DNA of 64,000 bases, from assembly GCF_013375935.1 (NCBI RefSeq), contig NZ_CP056117.1, positions 2,480,001 through 2,544,000 of the forward strand. Direction: 5' to 3'. Positions 21,082 through 29,700 of the stretch are shown one piece after another. Below the pieces are notes generated by a model that was not told the origin of the DNA, searched no databases, and was given only the letters and a program-made list of their open reading frames with translations. Position 1 is the first letter of the stretch. The number at the start of each line of letters is the position of its first letter. Both the position numbers and the translations under genes were made by a program. The stretch comes from Enterobacter cloacae. Lineage in GTDB: Bacteria; Pseudomonadota; Gammaproteobacteria; Enterobacterales; Enterobacteriaceae.

Positions 21082-21440
21082 GTTTCATCGCTCCGCGTAT
21101 CTACCGGTACGCATTAAAAAAACAGAGTCCAACTGAGTATAGAAAGTTGAAATCGCGCGCAGGGGTAAATAAGAATTATCCCGTTACGCCGCTAACTTCA
21201 GCTCAGAATTCTGTGCTTTCCTGTCGCCAGACGGCGCTAATGTACGCCTAAATTTCAGGGGTGACAAGAGTCATTTTTTTAAATAATTTCCTATACTTAC
21301 AGGTGTCGTGGAACGGCGACAGTTTGATTTCATCACGCAATAAAAGTGTATTGAGCGACGGCTCGAATAAGCCGTCACGCAATGTGATTACAGGTGATTG
21401 AAAAGGTTAGTTTCTTAGCGAAACTAACCTTCAGAAAGGC
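21082..21440. other. ypdK-lpxP intergenic region (359 bp) with hairpins
   Basis: No protein gene. It contains the lpxP terminator (21401-21432), a hairpin GACGGCT/AGCCGTC (21357-21376), and a plus-strand -10-like TATACT near 21291. In E. coli a candidate small RNA (tpke70, from memory) was assigned to the lpxP-alaC interval. The region could hold a 3'-UTR-derived or independent RNA, but the sequence alone does not show it. Confidence 0.4.
21401..21432 (-). terminator. Terminator of lpxP
   Basis: AAGGTTAGTTTC and GAAACTAACCTT form a perfect 12-bp stem with loop TTAGC. On the minus strand it is followed by TTTTC and lies a few bases after the lpxP stop. Confidence 0.8.
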
Positions 21441-22358
21441 TTAGACGTAGAGGGAGGCTTCGCCCAGAGGGCGGGTTTTAAAGCGGCGGTGCATCCACAG
21501 ATACTGCTCAGGCGCGCGCATAATCTCGAACTCAATCACCTTGTTGATAAAGGAGGCAGCTTCGCCTTCGTTTTCAGGATAGTCGGCCATTTCAGGAGAG
21601 ATGTGCAGGCGGTAGCCTGATTTATCCGCTTTCCTGACCATGGTCACCGTTAACATCGCGGCGCCTGAAAGACGTGAAATCACAAAGGTACCGTTCGTCG
21701 TGGCGACATTTTTCACCGCAAAGAAGGGGGCAAAGCTGCTGCCTTTAGGACCGTAGTCCTGGTCCGGTGCAAACCAGACGGCTTCGCCTTTCTTCAGGGC
21801 ACCGACCATGCCGCGCAGGTTGTTTCGGCTGATCATGGCTTTATTCGAACGCATGCGACCGCGCGTTTGTACCCACTCCATCAGCGCGCTGTTATGCGGA
21901 CGATAGGTAGCCATCATCGGCTGGCAAAGGCCCATAACGCGGCCACCCAGCTCAAGGGACATAAAATGCACGCCGACAACCATCACGCCGCGGTTTTGCA
22001 GCTGGGCGCGCTTCAGGTTATCCAGACCTTCAACGTCAAACCATTTACGCACGCGCTCGTCTGACCAGAACCAGGCCATGCCGGTTTCGAGCAGCGCCAT
22101 ACCGATAGATTTAAAGTTTTCAGCAATCAGCTTTTCACGCTGCTGCGCGTTGTAATGCGGAAAGCAGAGTTCGAGATTTTTACGGGCGATGGATTCGCGG
22201 CGCTTCAGGAAATGGCGCGATGCGCTACCCAGCTTCGAACCCAGGAAACGAATCACGGGGTAAGGAAGTTGCACCAGCAGCCAAAGCACGCCAAGACCGA
22301 ACCATGTAAACCAGTAGCGCGGGTGCAGAAACGCCCGCTGAAATTTGGATTGAGACAA
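21441..22358 (-). CDS. lpxP: LpxP, palmitoleoyl acyltransferase for lipid A (cold-induced)
   Basis: A 305-residue membrane-anchored acyltransferase of the LpxL/LpxM/LpxP family. It adds palmitoleate to Kdo2-lipid IVA in place of laurate at low temperature. I chose a TTG start at 22358 (MSQSKFQRAFLHPRYW), because AAAGG lies ten bases ahead and the length (E. coli has 306) fits; the only in-frame ATG is 18 codons upstream and encodes unrelated sequence. A membrane segment spans about residues 17-40. The HxxxxE acyltransferase motif is HFMSLE, and DQDYG and HRRFKTRP are family-specific. The TTG start would lower translation. Confidence 0.9.
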   Translation of the reverse strand: MSQSKFQRAFLHPRYWFTWFGLGVLWLLVQLPYPVIRFLGSKLGSASRHFLKRRESIARKNLELCFPHYNAQQREKLIAENFKSIGMALLETGMAWFWSDERVRKWFDVEGLDNLKRAQLQNRGVMVVGVHFMSLELGGRVMGLCQPMMATYRPHNSALMEWVQTRGRMRSNKAMISRNNLRGMVGALKKGEAVWFAPDQDYGPKGSSFAPFFAVKNVATTNGTFVISRLSGAAMLTVTMVRKADKSGYRLHISPEMADYPENEGEAASFINKVIEFEIMRAPEQYLWMHRRFKTRPLGEASLYV

Positions 22359-22629
22359 AATAGTGGAACCTTTGTAAAGCCTGTGAAGGTAGCGCAGACT
22401 TCGCGATACCACGTGCCATTAAGACCGTAGGACGAGGTCATGGTTGCAGGCTTTACCGTTCTTTACGACGTTGCCTGGCCATTGCTGACTTGGGTGGGCG
22501 GCATAATGTAGCACCGTTATACGATATGAGCTATCACTCCTTTTTGTTTAAAAAAGCGACAATTGCGGAGTGGGTTGATTTTGCTATTGTTAAATCTGCA
22601 TTCCCGCGTGTCTCCTGAAGGAGCTGACC

Positions 22630-24009
22630 ATGGAAACCTACCTGCAAACGGTAAAACAAGAGTGGGTAAAGCTGATTAATGAAACCGATCCCGAAGTGCA
22701 CCGGCTTGCGGCCGAGCTTGCCGGGGATAATGCCACGGCGCTGATCGATGAATTCTATCGTATTGTTCTGGCCGATCCCTCCGTCGCTGAATTTCTGACT
22801 ACCGAGCAGGTGGAAAGGCAGCTTCAGGAGGCGCTGCGTCGCTGGCTTACCGACGTACTTTCCTGCGAGGCCGGCCAGGTTGAAGAACAGATCCGGGCCC
22901 AGCAGCGCGCCGCGGACGTTCATGCCCGTATCGGCATTTCGGTTGATTTGGTCGAAATGGGGTTTCGCGTCCTGAAAAAGCTGCTGTTGCCCATCATCAC
23001 CACCAGCCCTCATTCGTCTGAGGTAAAGCTCCATATTTATCATTACGCGATAAACAGCATCGACCTGGCTATGGAAGTGATGTCGCGGGCGTACGTGTTT
23101 AGCGAAAACAATGCGGCGAAAGAGGACGAAAACTACCGAATCTTTTCCTTAATGGAGAATGCCGAAGAGGAGAAGGAGAGGCAGACCGCGGCGCTGCTGA
23201 CATGGGAAATGGTGCTTCTGTATAAAATCACGCTTAATTCCAGCATCGGCAACAGCCTGCCGCTGGGCCAGTCTGAGTTTGGGCTGTGGTTTAGCCATAA
23301 GGGACGCCACTATTTCAGCGGGATCGCTGAGGCCGGTCATATTTCGCGTCTGATTCAGGAGTTTGACGAAACCTTCGAGCGCATCCGTCAATCCGAGCAG
23401 GGCCTGAACGATAACGTGCACCGGGATAAATTCCTGCACCAAATGCGAAACTCGCTCTCCCAAATCATTACGCTGCTGCGGGAGCTGTTTGACGAGGTCT
23501 CACGTCACGAGGTCGGCGTGGATGTCCTGACCCGGCTGCTGAACCGCCGTTTCCTGCCAACCATATTCAAACGCGAAATTCTGCACGCCAGCCGGGCCGG
23601 AACCAGGCTTTCTACGCTGCTTATTGACGTTGATAAATTTAAGCAAATTAACGATACCTGGGGGCACAACACGGGAGATGAGATCCTGCGCAAGGTCGCC
23701 GGCGCGTTTTATGACAACGTGCGGACCTGCGATTACGTTTTTCGCTACGGCGGAGATGAGTTTCTGATTGTGCTAACGGAAATCTCAGAGGCAGACACGC
23801 TGCGAATTGCCGAGCGGATTCGCAAACGGGTGGAAAAAATCAAGGTTAACTCTCCGGCCGGCGATATTATCCCGCTCTCTCTTTCGATAGGGGCGGCGAT
23901 GTTTAACGGACATCCTGACTACGAGCGGTTGATTCAGGCAGCGGATGAAGCGCTGTACGGCGCGAAACGTCGTGGCCGCAATTGCGTGGAGCTGTGGAAG
24001 GAGGCATAA
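22630..24009 (+). CDS. dosC: DosC-like oxygen-sensing diguanylate cyclase (globin-coupled)
   Basis: A 459-residue homolog of E. coli DosC/DgcO (YddV, 460 residues). The N-terminal globin-coupled sensor (1-155) keeps the proximal haem ligand His98, the distal Tyr43 and Leu65. A middle domain (about 170-290) follows, then the catalytic GGDEF domain with GGDEF at 374-378. The inhibitory I-site RxxD is present (RTCD, 365-368). It should make c-di-GMP from GTP with activity set by O2 binding. CTGAAGGAG precedes the ATG. In E. coli dosC is paired with the phosphodiesterase gene dosP; here it stands alone, between lpxP and argW, where K-12 carries a prophage and accessory genes. Confidence 0.9.
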   Translation: METYLQTVKQEWVKLINETDPEVHRLAAELAGDNATALIDEFYRIVLADPSVAEFLTTEQVERQLQEALRRWLTDVLSCEAGQVEEQIRAQQRAADVHARIGISVDLVEMGFRVLKKLLLPIITTSPHSSEVKLHIYHYAINSIDLAMEVMSRAYVFSENNAAKEDENYRIFSLMENAEEEKERQTAALLTWEMVLLYKITLNSSIGNSLPLGQSEFGLWFSHKGRHYFSGIAEAGHISRLIQEFDETFERIRQSEQGLNDNVHRDKFLHQMRNSLSQIITLLRELFDEVSRHEVGVDVLTRLLNRRFLPTIFKREILHASRAGTRLSTLLIDVDKFKQINDTWGHNTGDEILRKVAGAFYDNVRTCDYVFRYGGDEFLIVLTEISEADTLRIAERIRKRVEKIKVNSPAGDIIPLSLSIGAAMFNGHPDYERLIQAADEALYGAKRRGRNCVELWKEA

Positions 24010-24022
24010 GGGAAATCGGAAG

Positions 24023-24094
24023 TGTCCCCTGCAGGAATCGAACCTGCAACTAGCCCTTAGGAGGGGCTCGTTATATCCATTTAACTAAGGGGAC
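24023..24094 (-). tRNA. argW: tRNA-Arg (anticodon CCT), CCA end not encoded
   Basis: A 72-nt tRNA body with acceptor GTCCCCT/AGGGGAC, anticodon loop CTCCTAA and T-loop GGTTCGATTCC, matching E. coli argW. After the discriminator A the DNA reads CTT instead of CCA, so the end must be added by tRNA nucleotidyltransferase. All seven other complete tRNA genes in this window encode CCA. argW is a well-known phage integration site in enterobacteria. Confidence 0.93.
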
Positions 24095-24105
24095 GAAGCG
24101 GCAAG

Positions 24106-24134
24106 AGTATAGCGTTATTTACACTTTTCGTTAA
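24106..24134 (-). promoter_or_regulatory. Sigma-70 promoter of argW
   Basis: On the minus strand: -35 TTAACG (24129-24134), 17-bp spacer, -10 TATACT (24106-24111), 12 bp ahead of the tRNA 5' end. Confidence 0.7.
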
Positions 24135-24169
24135 GCGCCTTGCCGCCTGACTGGTCAAAGAGTCACCGT

Positions 24170-25099
24170 TTAGCCCGATTTTTTAGCGGATTGCGCCTTT
24201 TTTTCCTGTGCTTTTAGCTCTGCCTTACGCTTGTTGGACATATCGTTACGGATTTGCGCATGGCTCAGCAGCGCGAAGATAAAGGTTCCGCCACAAATGT
24301 TGCCCGCAAGGGTGGGGATCGCAAACGGCCAGAAGAAATCGCTCCAGTGCAGGGTGCCGTTAAAGACCAGATAAAGGATCTCAACGGTTCCGACCACAAT
24401 GTGCGTGGTATCGGCGAGGGCGATTAGCCAGGTCATCAGGATAATCACCACAATCTTCGCGCTGCCCGCTGACGGGAACATCCAGACCATGGTGGCGATG
24501 ATCCAGCCGGAAATGATGGCGTTAGAGAACATTTCCACCGGCGTGTTTTTCATCACGTCCATACCGATCTTCACGAAGGCGTCGCGGGTAGGTTCATCAA
24601 ATATTGGCATATATTCGAAGGCCCAGGCGGCTACGCCTGTACCGATGAGGTTACCCAGCAGCACGACGCTCCACAGGCGCATCAGCAGGCCAAAATTCCC
24701 GAGGGTAGGATTTTGCATCACTGGCAACACGGCGGTGACGGTGTTCTCGGTGAAAAGCTGCTGCCGCGCCATAATGACGATAATAAAGCCGAACGTGTAG
24801 CCTAAGTTTTCCAGCAGAAACCCGCCCGGTACGCCTTCCAGCTGCACGTGAAATATCCCTTTGGCAAGCAGCGATGCGCCCATCGACAGGCCAGCGGCTA
24901 TGGCCGACCACAGCAGGGCCATCGCGTCGCGCTCCATCTCTTTTTCGCCGTCCTGGCGAATATGCTCATGAATGGCCATGGCGCGCGACGGCAGGCGGTC
25001 CTCATCGACCTCTATCTCTTCTCCCCGGTCTTTCTCCTCGCTCTCAATCTCAGGTTCTTCATTATTCTCGCCAATTTTTTCTTCGTTAATGTCTTTCAT
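24170..25099 (-). CDS. yfdC: YfdC, formate/nitrite transporter (FNT) family protein
   Basis: A 309-residue inner-membrane protein of the FNT family with six expected helices. The start at 25099 (MKDINEEKIGENN) is set by an ideal GAAGGAG site; an upstream in-frame ATG is weaker. A long acidic N-terminal tail (residues 1-50, dominated by Glu and Asp) precedes the membrane part, and a Lys/Ala-rich tail ends the protein. FNT-type features include GLSMGASLLAKG and GNICGGTFIFALLSHAQIRN. The substrate is unknown. It is divergent from mlaA and upstream of argW on the same strand. Confidence 0.9.
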   Translation of the reverse strand: MKDINEEKIGENNEEPEIESEEKDRGEEIEVDEDRLPSRAMAIHEHIRQDGEKEMERDAMALLWSAIAAGLSMGASLLAKGIFHVQLEGVPGGFLLENLGYTFGFIIVIMARQQLFTENTVTAVLPVMQNPTLGNFGLLMRLWSVVLLGNLIGTGVAAWAFEYMPIFDEPTRDAFVKIGMDVMKNTPVEMFSNAIISGWIIATMVWMFPSAGSAKIVVIILMTWLIALADTTHIVVGTVEILYLVFNGTLHWSDFFWPFAIPTLAGNICGGTFIFALLSHAQIRNDMSNKRKAELKAQEKKAQSAKKSG

Positions 25100-25412
25100 A
25101 ACAGCTCCTTCGGGGTTATCGCTCATTTAAGCGTAGCGGCTTTTAGCGCGCTGCCCGTGGGGAAGCTCTTAAATTGCTGAAAATGGCAATAAAGGTGAGA
25201 CATCCCTTTCAAAGCCAATATAAAATTGCCGGCGAAACGAATTCTGAAAGCCAGGCTATGCTGAAATTAGCGTGATGACGAGAGCGGGTCGTCATTGTCC
25301 TCGTAGACATCGGTAAGCGTGCTGTTACAATCACTTGCACGTTTCGGCGGAGCGTAAGATGCTCCGTCTCGGATGGCATTCAACGATAGCCATACTGAAC
25401 AGGGAGAAATTT

Positions 25413-26165
25413 ATGAAACTTCGGCTGTCGGCGCTTGCGCTGGGCGTCACAATGCTCGTGGGCTGCGCCAGCTCTGGCGAGCAGACGGGACGCTCCGATC
25501 CTCTCGAAGGATTTAACCGTTCAATGTACAGCTTTAACTACAATGTGCTGGATCCGTACCTGGTTCGACCGGTTGCCGTGGCGTGGCGTGACTACGTTCC
25601 GCAGCCAGCGCGTAACGGCCTGAGCAACTTCACCAGCAACCTGGAAGAGCCTGCGGTGATGGTGAACTACTTCCTCCAGGGCGACCCGTATCAGGGAATG
25701 GTGCATTTCACCCGATTCTTCCTGAACTCCCTGCTGGGGATGGGCGGCTTAATTGATGTCGCCGGCATGGCGAACCCGAAACTGCAGCGCGAGCAGCCGC
25801 ACCGTTTCGGCAGTACGCTGGGGCATTATGGCGTGGGTTATGGTCCGTATGTGCATCTGCCATTCTACGGCAGCTTCACCGTGCGTGACGATGGCGGCGA
25901 CATGGTGGATACGCTGTATCCGGTGCTGTCATGGCTCACCTGGCCGCTGTCGATTGGTAAATGGACGGTGGAAGGCATTGAAACACGAGCGCAGTTGCTG
26001 GACTCTGATGGTCTGCTGCGTCAGTCGTCAGATCCGTACATTATGGTGCGTGAGGCCTACTTCCAGAACCACGACTTTATTGCCAACGGCGGCAAGCTGA
26101 AGCCGGAAGATAATCCGAACGCGAAAGCCATCGAGAATGAATTAAAAGATATCGATTCGGAATAA
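25413..26165 (+). CDS. mlaA: MlaA (VacJ), outer-membrane lipoprotein of the Mla lipid transport system
   Basis: A 250-residue lipoprotein. The start (MKLRLSALALGVTMLVGC) follows AGGGAGAAAT; longer in-frame starts have no ribosome site. The lipobox is LVGC with the lipidated Cys18, followed by ASS, so outer-membrane sorting is expected. MlaA forms a ring in the outer leaflet with OmpC/OmpF and passes mislocalised phospholipids to MlaC, keeping membrane asymmetry. Family sequence is recognisable throughout (DPLEGFNRSMYSFNYNVLDP and RFGSTLGHYGVGYGPY). The rest of the pathway (mlaFEDCB) is elsewhere. Ends at a perfect bidirectional terminator shared with fadL. Confidence 0.96.
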   Translation: MKLRLSALALGVTMLVGCASSGEQTGRSDPLEGFNRSMYSFNYNVLDPYLVRPVAVAWRDYVPQPARNGLSNFTSNLEEPAVMVNYFLQGDPYQGMVHFTRFFLNSLLGMGGLIDVAGMANPKLQREQPHRFGSTLGHYGVGYGPYVHLPFYGSFTVRDDGGDMVDTLYPVLSWLTWPLSIGKWTVEGIETRAQLLDSDGLLRQSSDPYIMVREAYFQNHDFIANGGKLKPEDNPNAKAIENELKDIDSE

Positions 26166-26167
26166 AT

Positions 26168-26196
26168 AAAAAAGGTGAGCGATGCTCACCTTTTTT
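26168..26196. terminator. Bidirectional terminator between mlaA and fadL
   Basis: A perfect 13-bp stem: AAAAAAGGTGAGC, loop GAT, GCTCACCTTTTTT. It gives a T6 tract in both directions and sits between convergent stops. Confidence 0.95.
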
Positions 26197-26209
26197 GACG
26201 CCTGCGCGA

Positions 26210-27493
26210 TTAGAACGCGTAGTTGAAGTTGGTACCGAACAGCCACGCTTTACCTTCAGAGGTAAACTCGTAAGGGCCTTCCTGGAACGTCACTTTCTGA
26301 CCGTGCATATAAGAGACGCCAGCGTCGATGGAGGCATTCTCGTTAAACGCATAGGTTGCACCCGCACTCAGCCAGAAGCGGTCCTGATCAGGAATGGAGA
26401 TGGAGCGTTTATCTGCCGGAACCGGGCTGTCATCAAACGCGATACCGGTACGGAACGTCCAGTTGTCATCCATATAGTAGGTTGTACCCAGCGCCAGACG
26501 GTATGCGTCGTGGAAGCTTTCGTCCTTATAGAACAGCGTCTGACCGTTGGTGCCGGTGGCTTTCAGCTCCTGGAACTGACTCCAGCTGGTGTAAGCCAGG
26601 CTATAGTGGATCGCCCACTGTGGCGCGACGCGGTTATAGCCGGAGACTTCCCACATTTCTGGCAGATGCAGCGACAGTGAACCCGGTACGGTCTGGTTAG
26701 ATGTACCCCATGGAATGGTGGTGCCCGCACCCGGAACCAGGCCGTTAACAGGGCTCAGGATGCCGCTTTTGTAATCGCCATCGAAATCAATTTTCACTTC
26801 TGAGCGATAGGTCAGACCCCAGCGGTTGTTCTTGTCCAGCTCGTACAGGATCCCGGCGTTCCAGCCGTAACCCCATTCATCGCCTTTCAGGCTGGCAATT
26901 TTATTGCTGTTTTTCGGCAGCGCGGCGGTTTGCTCGCCGGTGTAACGCTCAATTTTCGCATCAGCATAAACGGCATTGAAGCCCAGACCGAAGCTCCAGC
27001 TTTCGTTCAGACGATAAGCGCCGCTCAGGTTGAGGTTCAGGGTGGTCAGATCGGTTTTACCGCCGTATTCCCCGGCCGGATAGTCGTTATTGAATTCCGT
27101 CGCCAGGCCATAGTTAGAGGTAACGGAAGCCCCCCAACCAAACTGCTCGTTAATAGGGGCAACGAAGTGCAGGTTAGGCACCCACGCCGTCGGCGCAATG
27201 TTATCCGCCTTCAGGTCTGCACCGGTGAAGCGAGATTTGCCGGAAATGTTGACATCAGGATCGATGTAAACCGCACCAGCAGAGAAGGTAGGGCGATCGA
27301 ACATCATGATCAGCGCCGGGTTACGGCTCGCGTTGCCTGCGTCATCGGCAATCGCACCTTCCCCGGAATACGCACGGCCAAGGCCAGAGGAAGAAAATTC
27401 GTTTAACTGGAAGCCCGCTGACCAGGCGGACGTTGAGACGATTGCCACTGCAACTGCTAAAGCAGTTTGTTTGAACAGGGTTTTCTGGCTCAT
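26210..27493 (-). CDS. fadL: FadL, outer-membrane long-chain fatty acid transporter
   Basis: A 427-residue beta-barrel protein that brings long-chain fatty acids across the outer membrane. The ATG at 27493 ([12 protein letters not shown]) has GAGGTT eight bases ahead; an ATG two codons earlier is too close to it. The signal peptide is about 25 residues and the mature protein starts [12 protein letters not shown], as in E. coli. The C-terminus ends in Phe (TNFNYAF), the barrel assembly signal. It is about 19 residues shorter than the E. coli protein, with the main gap around [20 protein letters not shown], probably an extracellular loop. Two FadR sites lie upstream, so repression without fatty acids is expected. 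Confidence 0.96.
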   Translation of the reverse strand: MSQKTLFKQTALAVAVAIVSTSAWSAGFQLNEFSSSGLGRAYSGEGAIADDAGNASRNPALIMMFDRPTFSAGAVYIDPDVNISGKSRFTGADLKADNIAPTAWVPNLHFVAPINEQFGWGASVTSNYGLATEFNNDYPAGEYGGKTDLTTLNLNLSGAYRLNESWSFGLGFNAVYADAKIERYTGEQTAALPKNSNKIASLKGDEWGYGWNAGILYELDKNNRWGLTYRSEVKIDFDGDYKSGILSPVNGLVPGAGTTIPWGTSNQTVPGSLSLHLPEMWEVSGYNRVAPQWAIHYSLAYTSWSQFQELKATGTNGQTLFYKDESFHDAYRLALGTTYYMDDNWTFRTGIAFDDSPVPADKRSISIPDQDRFWLSAGATYAFNENASIDAGVSYMHGQKVTFQEGPYEFTSEGKAWLFGTNFNYAF

Positions 27494-27579
27494 GACCATA
27501 ACCTCATTGAGTTATTTTTATTCAATAATTGTTACATACCGTAACAGGAGCGCGAAGTGTAGGGTCTGAGGTATGACTT

Positions 27580-27596
27580 ACAAATCAGACCAGTGG
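27580..27596 (-). promoter_or_regulatory. FadR operator 1 of fadL
   Basis: On the minus strand CCACTGGTCTGATTTGT, close to the FadR consensus ANCTGGTCNGACNTGTT. It lies about 90 bp ahead of the fadL start. E. coli fadL has two FadR sites in the equivalent position. Confidence 0.7.
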
Positions 27597-27603
27597 CGAG
27601 AGT

Positions 27604-27620
27604 ATAGGTCTGACCAGCTG
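27604..27620 (-). promoter_or_regulatory. FadR operator 2 of fadL
   Basis: On the minus strand CAGCTGGTCAGACCTAT, which keeps the central CTGGTCNGAC of the FadR consensus in full. It sits 24 bp from operator 1. Confidence 0.75.
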
Positions 27621-27743
27621 GGATGTTGCAAGTTTGTTTATTAATATTTTCAGATATGTTTCTTGAAACGAGATCTGGTTGGCAAAATTGTGACCAGTGC
27701 GAATCATCTGAAAAGGTGAATTTTGTTTTAGATCATTTTTTAG

Positions 27744-27759
27744 TGTGATATTGCTCACT
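27744..27759. promoter_or_regulatory. CRP-type site between fadL and yfcZ
   Basis: TGTGATATTGCTCACT matches the CRP pattern TGTGA-N6-TCACA at 9 of 10 half-site positions. It is 107 bp from the yfcZ start and about 250 bp from that of fadL; which promoter it serves is not clear. Confidence 0.6.
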
Positions 27760-27865
27760 TATCCGATTTTGCGCCATTAACGGCTGGAGGGGGCGCGCGA
27801 GGGGGCGTAAAATAGTCGCATCGTGTTTATCTCGCGCGCTGCGCGAATACAGAGGAAATTGAGCT

Positions 27866-28150
27866 ATGAGTAAATGCAGTGCTGATGAAACCCCGGTTTG
27901 CTGCTGTATGGATGTTGGCACCATCATGGACAACACCGATTGCACCGCCTCTTACAGCCGCGTATTCACTAACCGCGCTGAAGCAGAAGAGACGCTGGCT
28001 GCGCTGAGCAAGCGCGCGCGCGACGTGGAGTCCGATCCGTGCGAAATCAAATCCACCTTCACGGAAGTGGACGGCGGCGTGAAGCTGGATATCGACTTTG
28101 TCTTCGCCTGTGAAGCAGAAACGCTGATTTTCCAGTTAGGGCTGCGTTAA
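27866..28150 (+). CDS. yfcZ: YfcZ, YfcZ/YiiS family protein of unknown function
   Basis: A 94-residue soluble protein that matches E. coli YfcZ in length and almost throughout. It carries an unusual CCC cluster near the N-terminus (TPVCCCMDVGTIMD, residues 9-22) and further Cys at 27, 59 and 82, suggesting metal or redox chemistry; that is inference. A GAGGAAATTGAGCT ribosome site precedes it. No signal peptide or membrane segment is present. It is followed by a GGGAGAGGG-type repeat and a terminator, so it forms its own transcription unit between fadL and fadIJ. Confidence 0.9.
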   Translation: MSKCSADETPVCCCMDVGTIMDNTDCTASYSRVFTNRAEAEETLAALSKRARDVESDPCEIKSTFTEVDGGVKLDIDFVFACEAETLIFQLGLR

Positions 28151-28161
28151 TCTCCGCGGCC

Positions 28162-28202
28162 TGATGCCCTCACCCCCAGCCCTCTCCCACGGGAGAGGGT
28201 GC
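28162..28202. repeat. GGGAGAGGG-type palindromic repeat after yfcZ
   Basis: CTGATGCCCTCACCCCCAGC followed by CCCTCTCCCACGGGAGAGGG. The same 38-40 bp element occurs in reverse orientation at 57777-57816, showing a dispersed repeat and not a chance hairpin. Confidence 0.8.
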
Positions 28203-28209
28203 AAACACT

Positions 28210-28244
28210 AAAAACGGTAACCTATGGGTTACCGTTTTGCTTTT
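28210..28244 (+). terminator. Terminator of yfcZ
   Basis: AAAACGGTAACC, loop TAT, GGGTTACCGTTTT followed by GCTTTT; a 12-bp stem located between the repeat and the fadI control region. Confidence 0.85.
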
Positions 28245-28337
28245 ACCTCGGTGCATTTTCTTTTTCTTCTCTGTGCCTTAGCTCGCAATTTTTCGCTTCC
28301 CCGATTGGCTCAATGTAAAAAAATAGTTAAGACTATT

Positions 28338-28354
28338 ATCAGGTCAGACCACTT
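28338..28354 (+). promoter_or_regulatory. FadR operator of fadIJ
   Basis: ATCAGGTCAGACCACTT, close to ANCTGGTCNGACNTGTT, 36 bp ahead of the fadI start. FadR repression of fadIJ is known in E. coli. Confidence 0.7.
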
Positions 28355-28389
28355 TGTGCGTGCGCAAAATTTTTTTACAGGGGAGTGTT

Positions 28390-29700
28390 ATGAGTCAGGC
28401 ATTACCGCTTATCACCCGACACGGTGACCGCATTGCCATCGTCAGCGGGCTGCGTACGCCGTTTGCGCGTCAGGCAACCGCATTCCACGGAATACCGGCT
28501 GTCGATCTGGGAAAAATGGTGGTGGGGGAGATGCTGGCTCGCAGCGACATTCCGCCTGAAATCATAGAGCAACTGGTTTTTGGTCAGGTCGTGCAGATGC
28601 CGGAGGCGCCAAATATCGCGCGTGAAATCGTTCTGGGAACGGGCATGAACGTGCACACCGACGCCTACAGCGTCAGCCGTGCCTGTGCCACCAGTTTCCA
28701 GGCGGTGGCGAACGTGGCGGAAAGCCTGATGGCGGGCACCATTCGCGCCGGGATCGCCGGAGGCGCAGACTCCTCATCCGTGCTGCCCATCGGCGTCAGC
28801 AAAAAGCTGGCCCGCATTCTCGTTGATGCCAATAAAGCCCGCACCACCGGGCAGAAGCTGAAGCTTTTCTCGCGTTTGCGCCTGCGCGATCTGCTGCCTG
28901 TTCCACCCGCCGTCGCCGAATACTCCACCGGCCTGCGCATGGGCGACACCGCCGAGCAGATGGCGAAAACCTACGGCATCACGCGTGAGCAGCAGGATGC
29001 GCTGGCGCACCGTTCCCATCAGCTTGCCGCAAAGGCCTGGTCGGAAGGCAAACTGACCGGCGAAGTGATGACCGCCTATGTCCCGCCCTATCGTGAGCCG
29101 CTTTCGGAAGATAACAATATTCGCGGCACCTCGACGCTGGCGGACTATGCGAAGCTGCGCCCGGCCTTTGACCGTAAACACGGAACGGTAACCGCGGCTA
29201 ACAGTACGCCGCTGACGGACGGTGCTGCCGCCGTGATCCTGATGACGGAGTCCCGGGCCAAAGAGCTGGGCATAACGCCGCTGGGCTATTTGCGCAGCTA
29301 CGCCTTCACCGCTATCGATGTCTGGCAGGACATGCTGTTAGGGCCCGCCTGGTCCACGCCGCTGGCGCTGGAGCGCGCGGGGCTGACGCTCTCCGATCTC
29401 ACGTTAATTGATATGCACGAAGCCTTTGCCGCACAAACGCTGGCAAACGTTCAGCTTATGGCGAGCGAGCGCTTTGCCCGCGACGTGCTGGGCCGCGCGC
29501 ATGCCACAGGCGAAGTGGATCAGAGCAAATTCAACGTGCTGGGTGGCTCCATCGCTTACGGCCATCCGTTTGCGGCGACGGGGGCGAGAATGATAACCCA
29601 GACGTTACATGAGCTACGCCGCCGGGGCGGCGGCTTTGGTCTTGTCACCGCCTGTGCGGCGGGCGGTCTGGGCGCAGCAATGGTTCTGGAGGCTGAATAA
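28390..29700 (+). CDS. fadI: FadI, 3-ketoacyl-CoA thiolase (anaerobic beta-oxidation)
   Basis: A 436-residue thiolase, exactly the E. coli length, that cleaves 3-ketoacyl-CoA to acetyl-CoA and a shortened acyl-CoA. The start ATG at 28390 has GGGGAG ahead. The nucleophile is Cys99 in SVSRACATS; the later His in [14 protein letters not shown] and Cys in TACAAGGLG complete the active site. It is the beta subunit of the FadIJ complex. Its stop overlaps the fadJ start (TAATG), so the two are translationally coupled. A FadR operator lies at the promoter. Confidence 0.97.
   Translation: MSQALPLITRHGDRIAIVSGLRTPFARQATAFHGIPAVDLGKMVVGEMLARSDIPPEIIEQLVFGQVVQMPEAPNIAREIVLGTGMNVHTDAYSVSRACATSFQAVANVAESLMAGTIRAGIAGGADSSSVLPIGVSKKLARILVDANKARTTGQKLKLFSRLRLRDLLPVPPAVAEYSTGLRMGDTAEQMAKTYGITREQQDALAHRSHQLAAKAWSEGKLTGEVMTAYVPPYREPLSEDNNIRGTSTLADYAKLRPAFDRKHGTVTAANSTPLTDGAAAVILMTESRAKELGITPLGYLRSYAFTAIDVWQDMLLGPAWSTPLALERAGLTLSDLTLIDMHEAFAAQTLANVQLMASERFARDVLGRAHATGEVDQSKFNVLGGSIAYGHPFAATGARMITQTLHELRRRGGGFGLVTACAAGGLGAAMVLEAE

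Larger units (their letters stand above)
27494..27865. other. Divergent fadL-yfcZ control region (372 bp)
   Basis: Holds two FadR operators near fadL and a CRP-type site nearer yfcZ (listed separately). No small gene or strong hairpin is seen. The ribosome site GAGGAAATTGAGCT of yfcZ is at its right end. Confidence 0.6.

Noticed and set aside
22359..22629. Sigma-E promoter for lpxP
   Set aside because: No convincing GGAACTT/TCTGA pair with correct spacing was found.
25127..25412. Small gene in the yfdC-mlaA spacer
   Set aside because: The frame upstream of mlaA is only its own extension without a ribosome site; nothing else in the 286-bp gap has a start, ribosome site and conserved look.
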